Shown here: positions 5,879-6,909 of the stretch, piece by piece
How the letters are laid out: every line of letters begins with the position of its first letter
Position numbering within the stretch: the stretch's first letter is position 1
NCBI GenBank assembly: GCA_002168015.1
Contig: NHCX01000036.1
Span: 4,565-11,473, forward strand
DNA: 6,909 nucleotides
Origin: Verrucomicrobia bacterium TMED44
GTDB lineage: Bacteria; Verrucomicrobiota; Verrucomicrobiia; Opitutales; Seribacteraceae
Direction of reading: 5' to 3'
Translations under genes and position numbers: made by a program
Notes under the pieces: model-generated
The model's input: only the letters and a program-made list of their open reading frames with translations
Databases searched by the model: none
Told to the model about the DNA's origin: nothing

Positions 5879-6871
5879 ATGAATGATAAAGCACCTATTC
5901 GTGTAGCGGTTACCGGAGCGGCCGGTCAAATTGGCTATTCTCTTCTTTTCCGTATCGCCTCTGGCGGACTTTTTGGCCCTGACCAACCAGTCGCCCTCAA
6001 CCTTATCGAAATCGAGCCGGGGATGAAAGCCTTGGAAGGTGTATGTATGGAGCTTGATGATTGTGCATTCCCTCTACTTAAGGACATTCGGCCGACGGCT
6101 GATTTAAATGAAGGCTTTTCCGATGTCAATTGGGCCTTACTGGTGGGCAGCGTGCCTCGCAAAGCAGGCATGGAAAGAGGCGACCTTCTTGGAATAAACG
6201 GAAAGATATTTACCGGCCAGGGGCAGGCGATTGCCTCCAATGCTGCTCCGGATGTACGGGTTCTGGTTGTGGGAAATCCATGTAACACCAACTGTTTGAT
6301 TGCAATGAATAATGCCCGGGATGTACCGCGTGACCGTTGGTTTGCGATGACCCGGCTGGACGAGAACCGGGCAGCCGCCCAACTTGCCGCCAAAGCCAAC
6401 TGTCAGGTTTCAGAAGTTTCCAATGTCACAATTTGGGGAAATCATTCCGCCACGCAGTACCCTGATTATTACAATGCGAAAATCGGGGGCGTTTCTGCAC
6501 CTGAAGTTATTTCAGATGATACCTGGGCTCATGTTGATTTCATTCCCACCGTTCAGCAACGCGGAGCGGCAATCATTCAGGCACGGGGTGCATCCTCGGC
6601 GGCATCCGCGGCCAACGCGGCGATCGATACCGTAAAATCCCTAACCACTCCCACACCGGAAGGTAACTGGAACAGTGTATGTGTCGCTTCCGACGGCAGC
6701 TACGGCACCAAGGAAGGACTAATCACTTCCTTCCCCATCCGTTCCGATGGAGAAAACTGGGAAATTGTCCAGGATCTCCCCATCAACGACTTCGCCCGTG
6801 AGAAAATCGACGCCTCCGTCAGTGAGCTCAACGAAGAGCGCGAGATGGTGAGCGACCTTCTTCCCAGCTAG
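5879..6871 (+). CDS. mdh: malate dehydrogenase
   Basis: This 330-aa NAD-dependent enzyme interconverts malate and oxaloacetate in the TCA cycle. It belongs to the longer, cytosolic-type MDH branch of the LDH/MDH superfamily rather than the 312-aa E. coli type. The Rossmann loop GAAGQIGYS spans 13-21. An acidic Glu44 ends the second strand, as expected for NAD preference. The mobile loop has Arg94 and Arg100 ([13 protein letters not shown]) for substrate carboxylates. Asn133 lies in GNPCNTN, Asp161 and Arg164 in RLDENRA, and catalytic His189 in [11 protein letters not shown]. The Arg94 and Arg100 pair marks MDH rather than LDH, which has Gln at the first of these. The ATG gives the expected N-terminus. 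The upstream region is pyrimidine-rich with no Shine-Dalgarno site. It may share a transcript with aroG 45 bp upstream, as no terminator is visible between them. No terminator is visible in the 38 bases that follow. Confidence 0.97.
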   Translation: MNDKAPIRVAVTGAAGQIGYSLLFRIASGGLFGPDQPVALNLIEIEPGMKALEGVCMELDDCAFPLLKDIRPTADLNEGFSDVNWALLVGSVPRKAGMERGDLLGINGKIFTGQGQAIASNAAPDVRVLVVGNPCNTNCLIAMNNARDVPRDRWFAMTRLDENRAAAQLAAKANCQVSEVSNVTIWGNHSATQYPDYYNAKIGGVSAPEVISDDTWAHVDFIPTVQQRGAAIIQARGASSAASAANAAIDTVKSLTTPTPEGNWNSVCVASDGSYGTKEGLITSFPIRSDGENWEIVQDLPINDFAREKIDASVSELNEEREMVSDLLPS

Positions 6872-6909
6872 TCCAAAAAAAATAGAAACATATTCTCAAA
6901 GATTAGCCT

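Noticed and set aside
5935..6399. 154-codon open frame antisense to mdh, and similar ones antisense to aroG
   Set aside because: They lie inside strongly conserved enzymes, have low-complexity Ser/Arg-rich composition and no domain features.

Overview
The window looks like an ordinary chromosomal stretch of a Gram-negative-type bacterium. It is densely packed with housekeeping genes and has moderate GC. The proteins resemble those of Verrucomicrobiota, possibly the Opitutae branch. This rests on my overall impression of the HU, DAHP synthase and galactokinase sequences and on the scarcity of Shine-Dalgarno sites; no single marker proves it. I see no mobile element, CRISPR array, tRNA or rRNA.

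Layout. On the + strand, the window opens inside mutS; only the C-terminal ATPase part is present. A YbfF-like alpha/beta hydrolase begins one base after the mutS stop. Convergent to it on the - strand is galK, whose 3' end overlaps the hydrolase by 26 bp. Upstream of galK on the same strand lies an HU-type nucleoid protein gene, with a strong intrinsic terminator between HU and galK. Further upstream is a two-gene - strand unit, a ygfZ/gcvT-like folate-binding protein gene followed by a 75-aa protein of unknown function, joined by an ATGA overlap. A short divergent intergenic region rich in small repeats separates ygfZ from a + strand type I DAHP synthase gene (aroG-like). A complete malate dehydrogenase gene (mdh) follows 45 bp later.

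How the genes relate. They serve unrelated functions: mismatch repair, ester hydrolysis, galactose phosphorylation, nucleoid structure, Fe-S protein maintenance, aromatic amino acid entry and the TCA cycle. No pathway island is apparent. I did not find a convincing novel system. The points most worth checking are the galK start lying directly behind the HU terminator, the Asn-for-Glu change in the GalK sugar-binding signature, the repeats over the likely aroG promoter and start, the MutS that ends exactly in a beta-clamp-binding motif, and the uncharacterised 75-aa protein coupled to ygfZ.
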